DNA of 47,122 nt from contig DAIDAG010000072.1 in the NCBI GenBank assembly GCA_027310725.1, positions 1-47,122 on the forward strand, in the 5' to 3' direction. The position numbers were made by a program, and so were the translations under genes. Of the stretch, positions 9,509 through 18,868 are shown piece by piece. Origin of the DNA: Sideroxydans sp. (GTDB lineage Bacteria; Pseudomonadota; Gammaproteobacteria; Burkholderiales; Gallionellaceae). Position 1 is the first letter of the stretch; each line of letters starts with the position of its first letter. The notes under the pieces are model-generated. The model saw only the letters and a list, made by a program, of their open reading frames with translations, was not told the DNA's origin and did not search any database.

Positions 9509-9877
9509 ATGAAATCCATCATCGTAAGCATGGCAGCAACCGCAGCAATCATGATCGCCGGCAATACCCTTGCAGTAGATATGCCGCCGCTGGCAAAAGA
9601 ACTCAACTGCGTTGCCTGCCACGCGATCGACCACAAGGTAGTCGGTCCGGCATGGCGCGACGTGGCCAACAGATACACAGGCAAGGGCGTCACCACCTAT
9701 ACCTACAGGGGCAAGGAATACCCGCTGATCGAAGGGCTCGTGATGAAAGTATCCAAAGGCGGATCCGGCAACTGGGGTTCCATGCCCATGCCCGCGAATG
9801 ATCTGGCCGGCGCCAAGAGAGCCAAGATCGAGGAACTGGTGAGGTTCGAGCAAAGCCTGGCCACGACCCACCCATAA
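9509..9877 (+). CDS. small periplasmic c-type cytochrome (c551-like, class I)
   Basis: 122 residues: signal peptide to about residue 22, haem site CVACH (Cys34, Cys37, His38), VGPAWRDVA helix, and an axial methionine in SMPMPAND (Met94 most likely). Compared with the 105-residue cytochrome ending at 544, it carries an insertion around VTTYTYRGKEYPL in the loop before the methionine. It should carry electrons in the periplasm, but the partner is unknown. AGGGGG lies 5-10 bases before the ATG. The 310-base region before it (9199-9508) holds no gene and presumably its promoter. A clear terminator follows. Confidence 0.92.
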   Translation: MKSIIVSMAATAAIMIAGNTLAVDMPPLAKELNCVACHAIDHKVVGPAWRDVANRYTGKGVTTYTYRGKEYPLIEGLVMKVSKGGSGNWGSMPMPANDLAGAKRAKIEELVRFEQSLATTHP

Positions 9878-9906
9878 ATAGATTTTAAAACGCGATACCC
9901 CGAGAC

Positions 9907-9937
9907 AAGCCGGCTCAATGCCGGCTTTCTTGCTTTC
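9907..9937 (+). terminator. rho-independent terminator after the cytochrome gene
   Basis: AAGCCGGC (9907-9914) and GCCGGCTT (9920-9927) form a perfect 8-bp stem with the 5-base loop TCAAT, followed by TCTTGCTTTC. It separates the cytochrome gene from parE. Confidence 0.85.
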
Positions 9938-10094
9938 GATGCGCACCAAATACAAGCGCGCCCTGAGGATCAAACCGACGACCGGTTATGCCGACAATAG
10001 CGAAGGGGACTCGTCTCTCTGTTACTCTGTCCGGTAAAATAGGCCGCCAAACGGCACCCTGTTACGGAAATACCAGTTACCAATCAATCAGATA

Positions 10095-12053
10095 ATGGCT
10101 ACTTACAACGAAGCAAGTTTCAAAGTCTTACGCGGTCTGGAGCCGGTGCGGCAGCGCCCCGGCATGTATACCAATCTCGAATCGCCCAACCACATCATCG
10201 CCGAGGTGGTGGATAACGCCTGCGACGAAGCGCTCGCTGGGTACGCGAAAAACATCGTCGTCACGGCACACGCCGATGGCTCCATCTCTGTTTCTGACGA
10301 CGGGCGCGGCATCCCGGTGGGCATCCACAAGGAAGAAGGCCGCTCGGTGGTCGAGGTCGCATTCACCGTGTTGCACTCCGGCGGCAAGTTCGACAAGGAA
10401 AAAGGCGGTGCCTACCAGTTCGCCGGTGGCCTGCACGGCGTGGGCGTTGCGGTGACCAATGCACTGTCGAAGAAGGTCGAGGTCACGGTATTCCGCGAAG
10501 GCGGCCAGCATGAGTTGCGTTTCATCGAAGGCGTGGCCGAAGCGCCGCTGAAGAAGACCGCCTCTTGCCCCAAAACCAAGACCGGCACTTCCGTACGCGC
10601 CTGGCCCAACCCCAAATATTTCGACGCACCCAACGTCAACCTCGCGCAGTTCGAGCACTCGCTGCGCTCCAAGGCGGTGCTGCTGCCCGGCGTCACCATC
10701 ACGCTGAACCTGGAAAAGACCGGCGAGACCAAATCGTGGACCTATGCCGACGGCCTGCGCGGCTATCTGGCCGAATCGCTTTCCGAATTCGAACTGACCA
10801 CGCCCATCCTGTTGCAGGAAAAATTCGCACGCAAGGACGACAACAGCGGCTTTGCCGAAGGCGAAGGCGCAACCTGGGCGCTCACCTGGAGTGCCGAAGG
10901 CAACGTGGTGCGCGAGTCCTACGTCAACCTCATCCCCACGCCCTCCGGCGGCACGCATGAGTCTGGCCTGCGCGAAGGTATTTTCAATTCGGTGAAATCG
11001 TTCGCCGAATTGCACGGCCTGCTGCCCAAGGGCGTGAAGCTGGTCGCGGAAGATGTGTTCTCGCGCTCGAGCTTCGTGCTCTCGGCCAAAGTGCTGGACC
11101 CGCAGTTCCAGGGACAGACCAAGGAGAAGCTGGTGTCGCGCGAAGCGCTGCGCCTGGTTTCCTCCATGATCAAGGACCCGCTCGACCTGTGGCTGAATGA
11201 GCACATCGACTCGGCCAAGAAGATCGTCGAACTCGCCATCCAGCAGGCGCAAGCGCGTTTGCGCTCGGCGCAAAAAGTGGAAAAGAAAAAAGGCTCCAGC
11301 GTCGCCGTGCTTCCCGGCAAACTCACCGATTGCAGCTCCAGCGATTCCACCCGCACCGAACTGTTCCTGGTCGAGGGCGATTCCGCCGGCGGCTCCGCCA
11401 AGCAGGGACGCAACAAGGAATTCCAGGCCGTGCTGCCCTTGCGCGGCAAAGTGCTGAACACCTTCGAGGTGGAGAAAGACCGCCTGTTCGCCAACAACGA
11501 AATCCACGACATCGCCGTCGCCATCGGCGTCGACCCGCACGCGCCGACGGATACCGTCGACCTCTCCGGCCTGCGCTACAACGCCATCCTGATCATGGCC
11601 GATGCCGACGTGGACGGTTCGCACATCTCCACGCTGCTGCTCACGCTGTTCTACCGACATTTCTACAAGGTGGTGGAAGCGGGCAAGATCTACATCGCGC
11701 AACCGCCGCTGTTCCGCATCGACGTGCCCGCGCATGGCAAGAAGCAGGCGAGCAAGGTCTATGCGCTGAACGAAGCCGAGATGAACGGCATCCTCGACCG
11801 GTTGCGAAAGGAAAAAGTCCGCGAAGGCAGCTGGTCCATCTCGCGATTTAAAGGCTTGGGCGAGATGAGTCCGGAGCAGCTGTGGGATACAACGCTGAAT
11901 CCGGATACGCGGCGTGCGCTGTGTGTGAAGGCGGATCTGGCCTCGTTCAAATCCACGATGGGGATATTCAACATGCTGATGGGCAAGCAGGAAGCTTCGA
12001 CCCGCCGTGCGTGGCTGGAGTATCACGGGAATGAGGTTGAGGTGGATATTTGA
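10095..12053 (+). CDS. parE: DNA topoisomerase IV subunit B
   Basis: 652 residues. The GHKL ATPase domain comes first (VVDNACDEALAG, DDGRGIPV, GGLHGVGVAVTNALS). The transducer domain follows, then the TOPRIM domain (LVEGDSAGGSAKQGRN with the catalytic Glu; MADADVDGSHI) and the C-terminal KGLGEMSPEQLW. The start ATYNEASFKVLRGLEPVRQRPGMY and the absence of the GyrB-specific insert favour ParE over GyrB. The neighbouring parC supports this. It uses ATP to decatenate and relax DNA with ParC. No ribosome site is obvious. Long open frames on the opposite strand here are codon-bias shadows. Confidence 0.96.
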   Translation: MATYNEASFKVLRGLEPVRQRPGMYTNLESPNHIIAEVVDNACDEALAGYAKNIVVTAHADGSISVSDDGRGIPVGIHKEEGRSVVEVAFTVLHSGGKFDKEKGGAYQFAGGLHGVGVAVTNALSKKVEVTVFREGGQHELRFIEGVAEAPLKKTASCPKTKTGTSVRAWPNPKYFDAPNVNLAQFEHSLRSKAVLLPGVTITLNLEKTGETKSWTYADGLRGYLAESLSEFELTTPILLQEKFARKDDNSGFAEGEGATWALTWSAEGNVVRESYVNLIPTPSGGTHESGLREGIFNSVKSFAELHGLLPKGVKLVAEDVFSRSSFVLSAKVLDPQFQGQTKEKLVSREALRLVSSMIKDPLDLWLNEHIDSAKKIVELAIQQAQARLRSAQKVEKKKGSSVAVLPGKLTDCSSSDSTRTELFLVEGDSAGGSAKQGRNKEFQAVLPLRGKVLNTFEVEKDRLFANNEIHDIAVAIGVDPHAPTDTVDLSGLRYNAILIMADADVDGSHISTLLLTLFYRHFYKVVEAGKIYIAQPPLFRIDVPAHGKKQASKVYALNEAEMNGILDRLRKEKVREGSWSISRFKGLGEMSPEQLWDTTLNPDTRRALCVKADLASFKSTMGIFNMLMGKQEASTRRAWLEYHGNEVEVDI

Positions 12054-12063
12054 TGTATTCCAT

Positions 12064-12170
12064 TCATGGTTCGACAAGCCTGTCCTGAGCCTGTCGAAGG
12101 GCTCACCACGAACGGAATAACAGCCAGCCTGTTCCACCGCTCGTCCTGAGCTTGTCGAAGGATTGAACGG
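12064..12170. repeat. two copies of the CTTGTCGAA extragenic palindrome
   Basis: 12064-12115 and 12138-12170 both carry GTCCTGAGCNTGTCGAAGG flanked by GAACGG or its complement. They lie immediately after parE and are members of the dispersed family also found at 4720-4850 and 41261-41352. Confidence 0.75.
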
Positions 12171-12253
12171 CGCGCCGACAGGCACAGGACTAGCGGAATT
12201 GATTAGGCGCAAACGCCGAACCGTGAATGAATTGAATTGAAACATATTATTTG

Positions 12254-12317
12254 GCCAGCACTTTGATAAGCCAGTTCTGAGCGCCGTTCCTTCCTTCGAC
12301 AAGCTCAGGACGAACGG
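12254..12317. repeat. 64-bp direct repeat, copy 1
   Basis: It starts GCCAGCACTTTGATAAG and ends CTCAGGACGAACGG. The second copy is at 12502-12565 with a few differences in the middle. A partial extra copy of the end (CTCAGGACGAACGG) follows at 12327-12340. Confidence 0.8.
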
Positions 12318-12403
12318 GATTAGAGAGCTCAGGACGAACGGAATTGGGAATCGCGGAGCACACCGGAATGAAGATTGAAGCGCAAAGTTCGTTCGTGGCG
12401 AAC

Positions 12404-12459
12404 CTGATGGAACTACTAGCCATTCGACTAAGCCCGCAAGCGGGCAAGTCGCTGGTTAT
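12404..12459 (-). repeat. 56-bp element, copy 1 (inverse copy at 46760)
   Basis: The reverse complement of this stretch matches 46760-46815 at 54 of 56 positions. It contains a GCCCGC-tt-GCGGGC hairpin. Finding near-identical copies 34 kb apart shows it is a mobile or recently copied extragenic element. Confidence 0.85.
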
Positions 12460-12501
12460 GTCGAACCATGATCGGAATAAATAGGAAACATGACTAAATC
12501 T

Positions 12502-12565
12502 GCCAGCACTTTGATAAGTACGAACTGAGCGCCGTTCGATCCTTCGACAAGCTCAGGACGAACGG
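12502..12565. repeat. 64-bp direct repeat, copy 2
   Basis: This is the second copy of the unit at 12254-12317, in the same orientation, 248 bp downstream. Between the copies lies the 56-bp element shared with 46.8 kb. Confidence 0.8.
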
Positions 12566-12636
12566 GGTTGAAGGACATTGGGCGAACAGATTTCTTAGTC
12601 CCTCCCCGCGAGCGGGACTGCGGAAGGGAGAAATTC

Positions 12637-12703
12637 GTCACACCGGCGAAGGCCGGTGTCCAGTTGATTAAAAACACTGGATTCCGGCCTTCGCCGGAAT
12701 GAC
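12637..12703. repeat. paired hairpin repeats before parC
   Basis: The left unit (12637-12663) folds as ACACCGGC-gaag-GCCGGTGT and the right unit (12677-12703) as ATTCCGGC-cttc-GCCGGAAT. The two arms differ in sequence, but each keeps perfect self-pairing. The whole gap 12054-12752 contains only repeats and no credible gene. Confidence 0.8.
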
Positions 12704-12752
12704 GACAAAGAAGTTATGCGTCACTAACTAATTAACACAGCACCAACAACGA

Positions 12753-15125
12753 ATGACCATGAACGAAAACGAACCACAAGACACACCCGAAATCGAAGCC
12801 CCCGCCCCCGCTGAATCCAGCTCCGGCGGCAAGCGCGAATTCGCCCCGCTCGCCAAGCTCCCCGACAGCGACGAAGTCCTCATCGCCGATTACGCCGAAC
12901 GCGCCTATCTCGAATACGCCGTCTCCGTCGTCAAAGGCCGCGCTCTCCCTGAAGTCTGCGACGGACAAAAGCCCGTGCAGCGGCGCATCCTGTTCTCGAT
13001 GCTGCGCATGGGCCTCACGCACGGCAACAAGCATGTGAAGTCGGCGCGAGTCGTCGGCGATGTGCTGGGTAAGTACCATCCGCATGGCGACTCTTCCGCG
13101 TATGAGGCGATGGTGCGGCTGGCGCAGGATTTTGCGATGCGGTATCCGCTGGTGGATGGCCAGGGCAACTTTGGTTCGCGCGATGGCGACAATGCGGCAG
13201 CGATGCGTTACACCGAGGCCCGGCTCACGCCGATTGCGGATCTTCTGTTGTCCGAGCTGGACATGGGCACGGTGGATTTCATTCCCAACTACGACGGCGC
13301 ATTCCAGGAACCGGCGATGCTGCCTGCGCGCCTGCCGATGGTGTTGCTCAACGGCGCATCCGGTATTGCGGTGGGCATGGCGACCGAGATCCCTTCGCAC
13401 AATCTGAAAGAAGTCGCCAAGGCCGCAGTCGCGCTGGCGAAGAACCCCAACCTCAAGGACGACAAGCTGCTGTCTTACATCAGCGGGCCCGACTTCCCCG
13501 GCGGCGGACAGATCATCTCTTCCGACGCGGACATCCGCGATGCCTACACCACGGGACGCGGCTCGCTGAAGATGCGCGCGCGCTGGACCGTGGAGCAACT
13601 GGCGCGCGGCCAGTGGCAGGTGGTGGTGAGCGAATTCCCGCACGGCGTCTCGGCGCAGAAGGTGCTGGAAGAGATCGACGAGCTGACCAACCCCAAGGTC
13701 AAGGCCAACAAGAAATCGCTCACACCAGAGCAAGTACAGAACAAGCAGCTCATCCTCTCGGTGCTGGATGCGGTGGCGGATGAATCGGACAAATCGCAGA
13801 AGATTCGTCTGGTGTTCCAGCCCAAGACATCGAAGCTGAATCCGGATGACATGATGGCGGTGCTGCTCACCCACACCAGCCTGCAGAACTCGGTGTCGGT
13901 CAACCTCACCATGATCGGTCTGGACGGACGTCCGCAGCAGAAGTCGCTGACGCAGGTGCTGCGCGAATGGGTGGAGTTCCGCCTGCGCACCGTCACGCGC
14001 CGTTGCGGACATCGACTGGACCAGGTCAACGACCGCCTGCACATCCTCGCCGGGCGCATGATCGTTTACCTGAACATCGACGAGGTGATCGCGCTGATCC
14101 GCGGCTCGGACAATCCCAAAGAAGATTTGATGGCGCACTTCGAACTTTCCGAACGGCAAGCCGAAGACATCCTGGAAATCCGTCTGCGCCAGTTGGCGCG
14201 TCTGGAAGGCATCAAGATCGAGAAAGAGATCAAGGCGCTGAAGGCCGAAGCCAAAGAACTGAAGCGCGTGCTCGATAGCGAAGATGCATTGCGCGAGCTG
14301 GTAGTGGGCGAGATCGAAGCCGATGCCAAGACCTATGGCGACGAGCGCCGCACGCTGATCGAAGAAGCGCAGGTGACCAAGGTAACCGCGCAAGTGAGCG
14401 ACGAACCCGTGACGGTGTTCATCTCGCAACGCTTCTGGGTGCGCACAAGACTGGGCCACGGCATCGACGCGACCAGCATCGCCTTCAAGGACGGCGACAG
14501 CATCGCCGCCACCTATGAATGCCGCACCACCGACCAGTGCATCGTCATCTGCAGCAACGGCCGCGTGTGCAGCATCCCCGTCTCGTCGCTGCCCTCCGGC
14601 CGCGGCGACGGCGCACCGCTGGCCACTTTCATTGAACTCGCCCCCGGCGCAAAGATCGCGCACGCCTTCTGCGGCAAGACTGAAACCCCCGTGCTCATTT
14701 CCACCAGCGCGGGTTACGGCTTCCCCTGCTTCCTCGGCGACATGGTCGGCCGCAACAAGGCGGGCAAACAGTTCATCAGCGTGAAGGAAGACACCATCCT
14801 GCCGCCCGTCATCCTGGCCCCGACGCAGAACTCACTCGTTGCCGTGCTGAGCAAGAACGCAAGGCTGCTGGTGTTCGTGCTTTCCGAACTGAAACTGCTG
14901 CAAGGCGGCGGCAAAGGCATGATGCTGATCGACTTGAAAGAGGGCGACGAGCTGACGGCTTGCACGGTAGTGAATTCACCGGCGCTTAACTTGAGCGGCA
15001 CGGCGGGCAGCAAGGTGCAGCAGTTGCATATTGGCGGGAAAGAGTTGAAGGACTACTTTGGGGCAAGGGCCAGGGCTGGGAAGGTGGTTGAGAGTAAGTT
15101 GAAGGCGCTAAAATTTGACCGGTAG
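12753..15125 (+). CDS. parC: DNA topoisomerase IV subunit A
   Basis: 790 residues. The winged-helix/tower core opens with [29 protein letters not shown]. The active-site Tyr153 is in [11 protein letters not shown]. The quinolone-pocket segment [17 protein letters not shown] retains Ser114 and Glu118, the residues typical of susceptible enzymes. The C-terminal domain has degenerate blades ([20 protein letters not shown]). Length and one-sided C-terminal domain fit ParC rather than GyrA. About 25 residues of acidic, Ala/Pro-rich sequence precede the core. The ATG at 12753 or the one at 12759 could be used, and neither has a strong ribosome site. It acts with ParE in decatenation. Confidence 0.96.
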   Translation: MTMNENEPQDTPEIEAPAPAESSSGGKREFAPLAKLPDSDEVLIADYAERAYLEYAVSVVKGRALPEVCDGQKPVQRRILFSMLRMGLTHGNKHVKSARVVGDVLGKYHPHGDSSAYEAMVRLAQDFAMRYPLVDGQGNFGSRDGDNAAAMRYTEARLTPIADLLLSELDMGTVDFIPNYDGAFQEPAMLPARLPMVLLNGASGIAVGMATEIPSHNLKEVAKAAVALAKNPNLKDDKLLSYISGPDFPGGGQIISSDADIRDAYTTGRGSLKMRARWTVEQLARGQWQVVVSEFPHGVSAQKVLEEIDELTNPKVKANKKSLTPEQVQNKQLILSVLDAVADESDKSQKIRLVFQPKTSKLNPDDMMAVLLTHTSLQNSVSVNLTMIGLDGRPQQKSLTQVLREWVEFRLRTVTRRCGHRLDQVNDRLHILAGRMIVYLNIDEVIALIRGSDNPKEDLMAHFELSERQAEDILEIRLRQLARLEGIKIEKEIKALKAEAKELKRVLDSEDALRELVVGEIEADAKTYGDERRTLIEEAQVTKVTAQVSDEPVTVFISQRFWVRTRLGHGIDATSIAFKDGDSIAATYECRTTDQCIVICSNGRVCSIPVSSLPSGRGDGAPLATFIELAPGAKIAHAFCGKTETPVLISTSAGYGFPCFLGDMVGRNKAGKQFISVKEDTILPPVILAPTQNSLVAVLSKNARLLVFVLSELKLLQGGGKGMMLIDLKEGDELTACTVVNSPALNLSGTAGSKVQQLHIGGKELKDYFGARARAGKVVESKLKALKFDR

Positions 15126-15270
15126 ATCTGAGAATGTGATTCAAGAGCTGGCACCTTAACTTTTTTTCATCTGTCACAGAGTATTTGCTTGGACAATCAT
15201 AAGCGTGCATATTCGTTTCTTAATATTGCGAAGCCAAACAGTAAGCATTTAGTGAGGGAGAAAATTCAAT

Positions 15271-17748
15271 ATGCAGGCACTTTTTGAACTTACTGAGGGA
15301 AAGAAACGACTTCAGGCTTTGATTGAATCTTTTCCAATCGACAGCCCTCATTGGAATGAAGCACAGAATCGTTTTCAGTTCATTGATCGCATGCTTACTG
15401 AGTGCCTAGGTTGGGATAAGCCCGACGTCGAGTTGGAGAACTCCGACGAACTCGGTGGCAAGTCAGATTATCTATTAGGGCATCCACCGAAGGCAGTGTT
15501 AGAAGCAAAAAGGGAAGCAAAGCTCTTTGAAATTCCACCCACTGGCAACCCTACTGTTGTACGCAAGATTCAACCATTGCTCCTATCATCAAAGAATTTC
15601 AAAGAAGTTGTCCACCAAGTAATTCCGTATTGCGCTATTCATGGAGCACAAATAGCGATAGTTTGTAATGGCCCCCAGCTCGCGATTTTTCAAGCGATCG
15701 TACCAGGCCAGGCACCGCTTGAGGGCGAGTGCTATTTTTTTAATGGCTTCAGCTCCTATGTGGAATATTTTCCGCTTCTTTGGAAATTACTATCACCCGA
15801 GGGTATAACAGAAAACTGTGCCTATAGAGATTTATCGTTGCACCGCAATCCTAGAATTCCACCAAAGGCATCTACCTCTATTCCTGAACCACTAAAATAT
15901 CGCTATAGAAATGCGTTTCAAGAAGACCTTAGATCACTATCTGCACTCCTCCTTGAGGAAATTGAAGACAACCCAAAATTAAAATCTTCTTTCTATGAGG
16001 AATGTTATGTACCCATTGAGGCAAATAATAGGCACTTGCTGCTAAGCAAGAATATTATTTCCGCACGATACAGACGCGTTAGCGAGGATGGGGTAGTTCC
16101 CTCATCGCTAGAAGCGGCAACCACAATAGATAATGCAGGTGAGCTGAAACTCACAGACCCCGCATTAGCAGGCTCTACTGGATCTCGGCCTATAGTCGTT
16201 ATTGGCGATGTCGGCGTGGGTAAAACATCTTTCTTTGAAAATCTTTTTGAAAGTCTTGAAAGTACCGAGAAGGCCAACACCTACTTTATCCATCTTAACC
16301 TAGGTACCAAAGCGAATTTAGCTACTGATATAAAGTCCTTTGTGCTAACTGAAATCCCATTCGTATTAAAGAACAAGTATGGTGTTGACATCGATTCTGC
16401 TGATTTTGCCAACGCGATTTATCACAAGGATTTGTTGGATTTCGATACCAGCGTTAAAGGTGGATTAAAGAGCATCGATGAAAACGCATATCGGAGAGAA
16501 AAGATTGCTTTTCTTTCTGACAAGATTTGCAACCGTGATAGACATCTTCAAGCATCGCTTGGGCATTTGGCGCGTGGCCGCAATAAGCAAATCATTCTTG
16601 TGCTTGATAACGCAGACCAACGCTCATTTGCTGTTCAACAGGAAGCCTCCCTAATAGCCCAAGAGCTCGCAGCATCTCGGAATCTCCTAGTGTTTGTCGC
16701 ATTACGACCAAGCACGTTTTATCTCTCCAAAACGACTGGTGCACTATCTGCCTATCAGAATAAAATTCTTACAATTTCCCCACCACCAGCGGATGAAGTT
16801 GTGCAAAAACGTCTAATTTTTGCAGCTCGTGTTGCCGAGGGAAAAGTAGAGCCAACTGCTTTGTCAGGTATCCGATTACACCTTGGCAGCGTTGTATCTT
16901 TTCTTAACGCCACATTAAGATCTATTCGTAACAGCGAACCGATAAAGCAGTTTCTAAGCAATATAACTGGCGGAAATACACGCGCAGTTATCGAGCTAAT
17001 AACTGGTTTCTTTGGCAGTCCCAATGTTGATTCCCGGAAGATAGTTCGACTAGAGGAAGAAACTGGTACCTATAAAATTCCTCTTCATGAATTCACCAAA
17101 CATGCACTACTAGGTGAATATGCATACTTCAATTCACAATCTTCCTTTTTGGCGTGCAATATTTTTGACGTCAGTACGGCTGATCCGAGGGAGCATTTCT
17201 TAGCCAGTCTAATTGTGGCATTCCTAAGTTCGAATTCTGGTGTTTTGGATAATGATGGCTTTGTAAATGGGCAAGAAATAATGTCCGAGATGGTCCGCCA
17301 TGGTTTTGTTGATGATCAAATACGTTGCACACTGCGGCGGCTGGCCACCAAGCGTCTAATAGAGACGCCTCATTCGCATTATCGAGAGCTACAGGTGGAT
17401 GATCATGAACCGCCCGAACAGTTCCATTTCAGAGCGACATCCGTGGGGATCTACCACATAAGATTCTGGACTGGTTCGTTTGCTTTTCTTGATGCCGTTT
17501 CAACAGACACGCCTATTTTTAATCGGGAAGCTCGAGAAAAAATTTCAAAGTTAGCGGCTTCGTTCGAGATTGAAGATCGATATCAGAAGGCAGATTGTTT
17601 TAAATCGTATCTTGAAAATCAGTGGCATCTATCAAATTTCGCTGCCAACTACTACGATTTTGCGACCCTGGTGCAAAGCCAAGAAGATACATTTAGTTCA
17701 GTTCGGCATGTTCTCGACCGAAACACAGCGCATAGAACTATCAAGTAG
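15271..17748 (+). CDS. restriction-type nuclease fused to a P-loop (STAND/ORC-like) ATPase, putative defence protein
   Basis: 825 residues. Residues about 1-180 resemble the N-terminal endonuclease domain of type I restriction subunit HsdR, a PD-(D/E)xK fold: Asp66 in KSDYLL, Glu78-Ala-Lys80 in VLEAK, and a Q116xxxY120 motif in HQVIPYC followed by IAIVCNGPQLAIF. A linker leads to an ATPase domain with Walker A GDVGVGKTS (312-320), Walker B IILVLDNAD (441-449) and a sensor-like VALRPSTF (477-484). Residues about 680-735 look like a winged helix. There is no helicase or methyltransferase. Codon use is much more AT-rich than parC, so it was probably acquired. GGGAG precedes the ATG. Nuclease and ATPase motifs are seen; the defence role is inferred. 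Confidence 0.75.
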   Translation: MQALFELTEGKKRLQALIESFPIDSPHWNEAQNRFQFIDRMLTECLGWDKPDVELENSDELGGKSDYLLGHPPKAVLEAKREAKLFEIPPTGNPTVVRKIQPLLLSSKNFKEVVHQVIPYCAIHGAQIAIVCNGPQLAIFQAIVPGQAPLEGECYFFNGFSSYVEYFPLLWKLLSPEGITENCAYRDLSLHRNPRIPPKASTSIPEPLKYRYRNAFQEDLRSLSALLLEEIEDNPKLKSSFYEECYVPIEANNRHLLLSKNIISARYRRVSEDGVVPSSLEAATTIDNAGELKLTDPALAGSTGSRPIVVIGDVGVGKTSFFENLFESLESTEKANTYFIHLNLGTKANLATDIKSFVLTEIPFVLKNKYGVDIDSADFANAIYHKDLLDFDTSVKGGLKSIDENAYRREKIAFLSDKICNRDRHLQASLGHLARGRNKQIILVLDNADQRSFAVQQEASLIAQELAASRNLLVFVALRPSTFYLSKTTGALSAYQNKILTISPPPADEVVQKRLIFAARVAEGKVEPTALSGIRLHLGSVVSFLNATLRSIRNSEPIKQFLSNITGGNTRAVIELITGFFGSPNVDSRKIVRLEEETGTYKIPLHEFTKHALLGEYAYFNSQSSFLACNIFDVSTADPREHFLASLIVAFLSSNSGVLDNDGFVNGQEIMSEMVRHGFVDDQIRCTLRRLATKRLIETPHSHYRELQVDDHEPPEQFHFRATSVGIYHIRFWTGSFAFLDAVSTDTPIFNREAREKISKLAASFEIEDRYQKADCFKSYLENQWHLSNFAANYYDFATLVQSQEDTFSSVRHVLDRNTAHRTIK

Positions 17749-17780
17749 GCGAAATCGATAAAGTTATGAGCTAAAGTAGT

Positions 17781-17890
17781 TAAAGGAGTTAAAGGGGGCC
17801 GATTAAAGGGACCAAGTTCGGATTGTTTGCTGCAACCAAAACCGTCGCGGAGGCTAAAGGGGTTAGCGTCGCATTATTTTCTTGCCTTCA
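17781..17890 (+). repeat. cluster of degenerate AAAGGRGNCAGG repeats (copies A1, A2)
   Basis: Copy A1 (17805-17846) has AAAGGGACCAAGTTCGGATT and, 12 bases on, ACCAAAACCGTC. Copy A2 (17856-17890) has AAAGGGGTTAGCGTCGCATT. A partial copy precedes them at 17781. Related copies lie at 18655, 18759, 20463 and 23165, all in the same orientation. Confidence 0.7.
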
Positions 17891-18004
17891 TAGATACTCG
17901 GCAAGAGTGAGGAAGGCAATTTGATGCTGCCCCATTTCGAAGCCTTAGACAGGAAAATGGATTTTCAAACAATCAGGGCAATAAGAACTACGAGAGGGAT
18001 TCAT

Positions 18005-18559
18005 ATGCTGGATAGCGTTATAAAACTCACAGAAAAGATCACAGAACTCCTCCAGTATCGCAACGAGCGAAGGGCACGGCAATTCAAAATCCTAATTGAA
18101 CCCACGTACCTTGCTCTAAAGGTAGTTCACCAAGACTATTTATCCATATTCGAGACAGCTCGGAAAGAACTCGCCTCAGGCTCCCCCTTGAGCACAGTTG
18201 CGGATTTACTCGAATCACGTCGGTTAGAAGAAGAGGCAGAGCGTAGAGCAATAATTGAGCATGCGAAAACGATGCGCTTAGATAAATCACTTGCTGACTA
18301 CCATTCATTCTTCGATGCCATCATTCAGTATTTTAGAAAAACGCCTTTCTCTGGGGGCAGTACGCCATCCAATTCTTTCTTGCATTCGCTACGCGATGCA
18401 GCAAATAGCCAGCCACTAATTCAAACAAACGCCCCATCCGGCCGCAATCCCAGAGATAGCCTCGTGAATGCCACTGAACACTCGTTGCAGATGCTACGGA
18501 AGAACTGGGAAATAGTGTCTACTGAATACGCCAAGGTACTTGCTGCGAGCATCGAATAA
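18005..18559 (+). CDS. small helical protein of unknown function, partner candidate of the nuclease-ATPase
   Basis: 184 residues, predicted almost wholly alpha-helical. A long N-terminal helix (LDSVIKLTEKITELLQYRNERRARQFK) is followed by a second charged helical stretch (LLESRRLEEEAERRAIIEHAKTMRLDK). A Ser/Asn/Pro-rich linker and a C-terminal helix come after. There are no membrane segments, cysteine pairs or recognisable catalytic motifs. The ATG at 18005 has GAGAGGG six bases upstream, while the open frame back to 17921 lacks a ribosome site. It lies 256 bp behind the nuclease-ATPase, shares its AT-rich codon use and strand, and is bracketed by repeat copies at 17.8 and 18.66 kb. A shared function is likely but unproven. 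Confidence 0.7.
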   Translation: MLDSVIKLTEKITELLQYRNERRARQFKILIEPTYLALKVVHQDYLSIFETARKELASGSPLSTVADLLESRRLEEEAERRAIIEHAKTMRLDKSLADYHSFFDAIIQYFRKTPFSGGSTPSNSFLHSLRDAANSQPLIQTNAPSGRNPRDSLVNATEHSLQMLRKNWEIVSTEYAKVLAASIE

Positions 18560-18654
18560 GAGAACTCAAATTAAAGGTACAGGAGTCGATTTCTTTTCAG
18601 CCATGCCTTTCTTCAAATCAATTCGCAAGTAATTGGGGACAGACCACGCAAATT

Positions 18655-18806
18655 AAACGGGCCAGGCTCGAGTTATTCCCAGCGACCAAAACCCTCAGGC
18701 TTTTCAGCGAAATAATCAGGGACAGCGCCCTAATTTCTACGCAGCCATTTTCTAACTCAAAGGAGCCAGGCTCGAATTGATTTTTCGGGAAACCATATTG
18801 AGCCTA
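18655..18806 (+). repeat. degenerate AAAGGRGNCAGG repeats (copies B and C)
   Basis: Copy B (18655-18696) reads AAACGGGCCAGGCTCGAGTT and later ACCAAAACCCTC. Copy C (18759-18806) reads AAAGGAGCCAGGCTCGAATT. Each is preceded by a GGGGACAGACC- or AGGGACAGCGCC-type tract (18635, 18718). The whole gene gap 18560-18868 consists of this material, and no gene is seen in it. Confidence 0.75.
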
Positions 18807-18868
18807 GCCCCTTTGATTCTTCTCAAGGTCTGGCAGCGCCAACCGCCCCATCACTTGGACTCAGCGAA

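Noticed and set aside
12054-12752. CRISPR array between parE and parC
   Set aside because: The repeats are irregularly spaced, of several families and mixed orientation; no uniform spacers.
10128-14663. Very long open frames on the minus strand (724 codons over parE, 643 codons over parC)
   Set aside because: They are mirror images of highly codon-biased GC-rich genes; the translations are His/Arg/Gln/Gly-rich without domain motifs.
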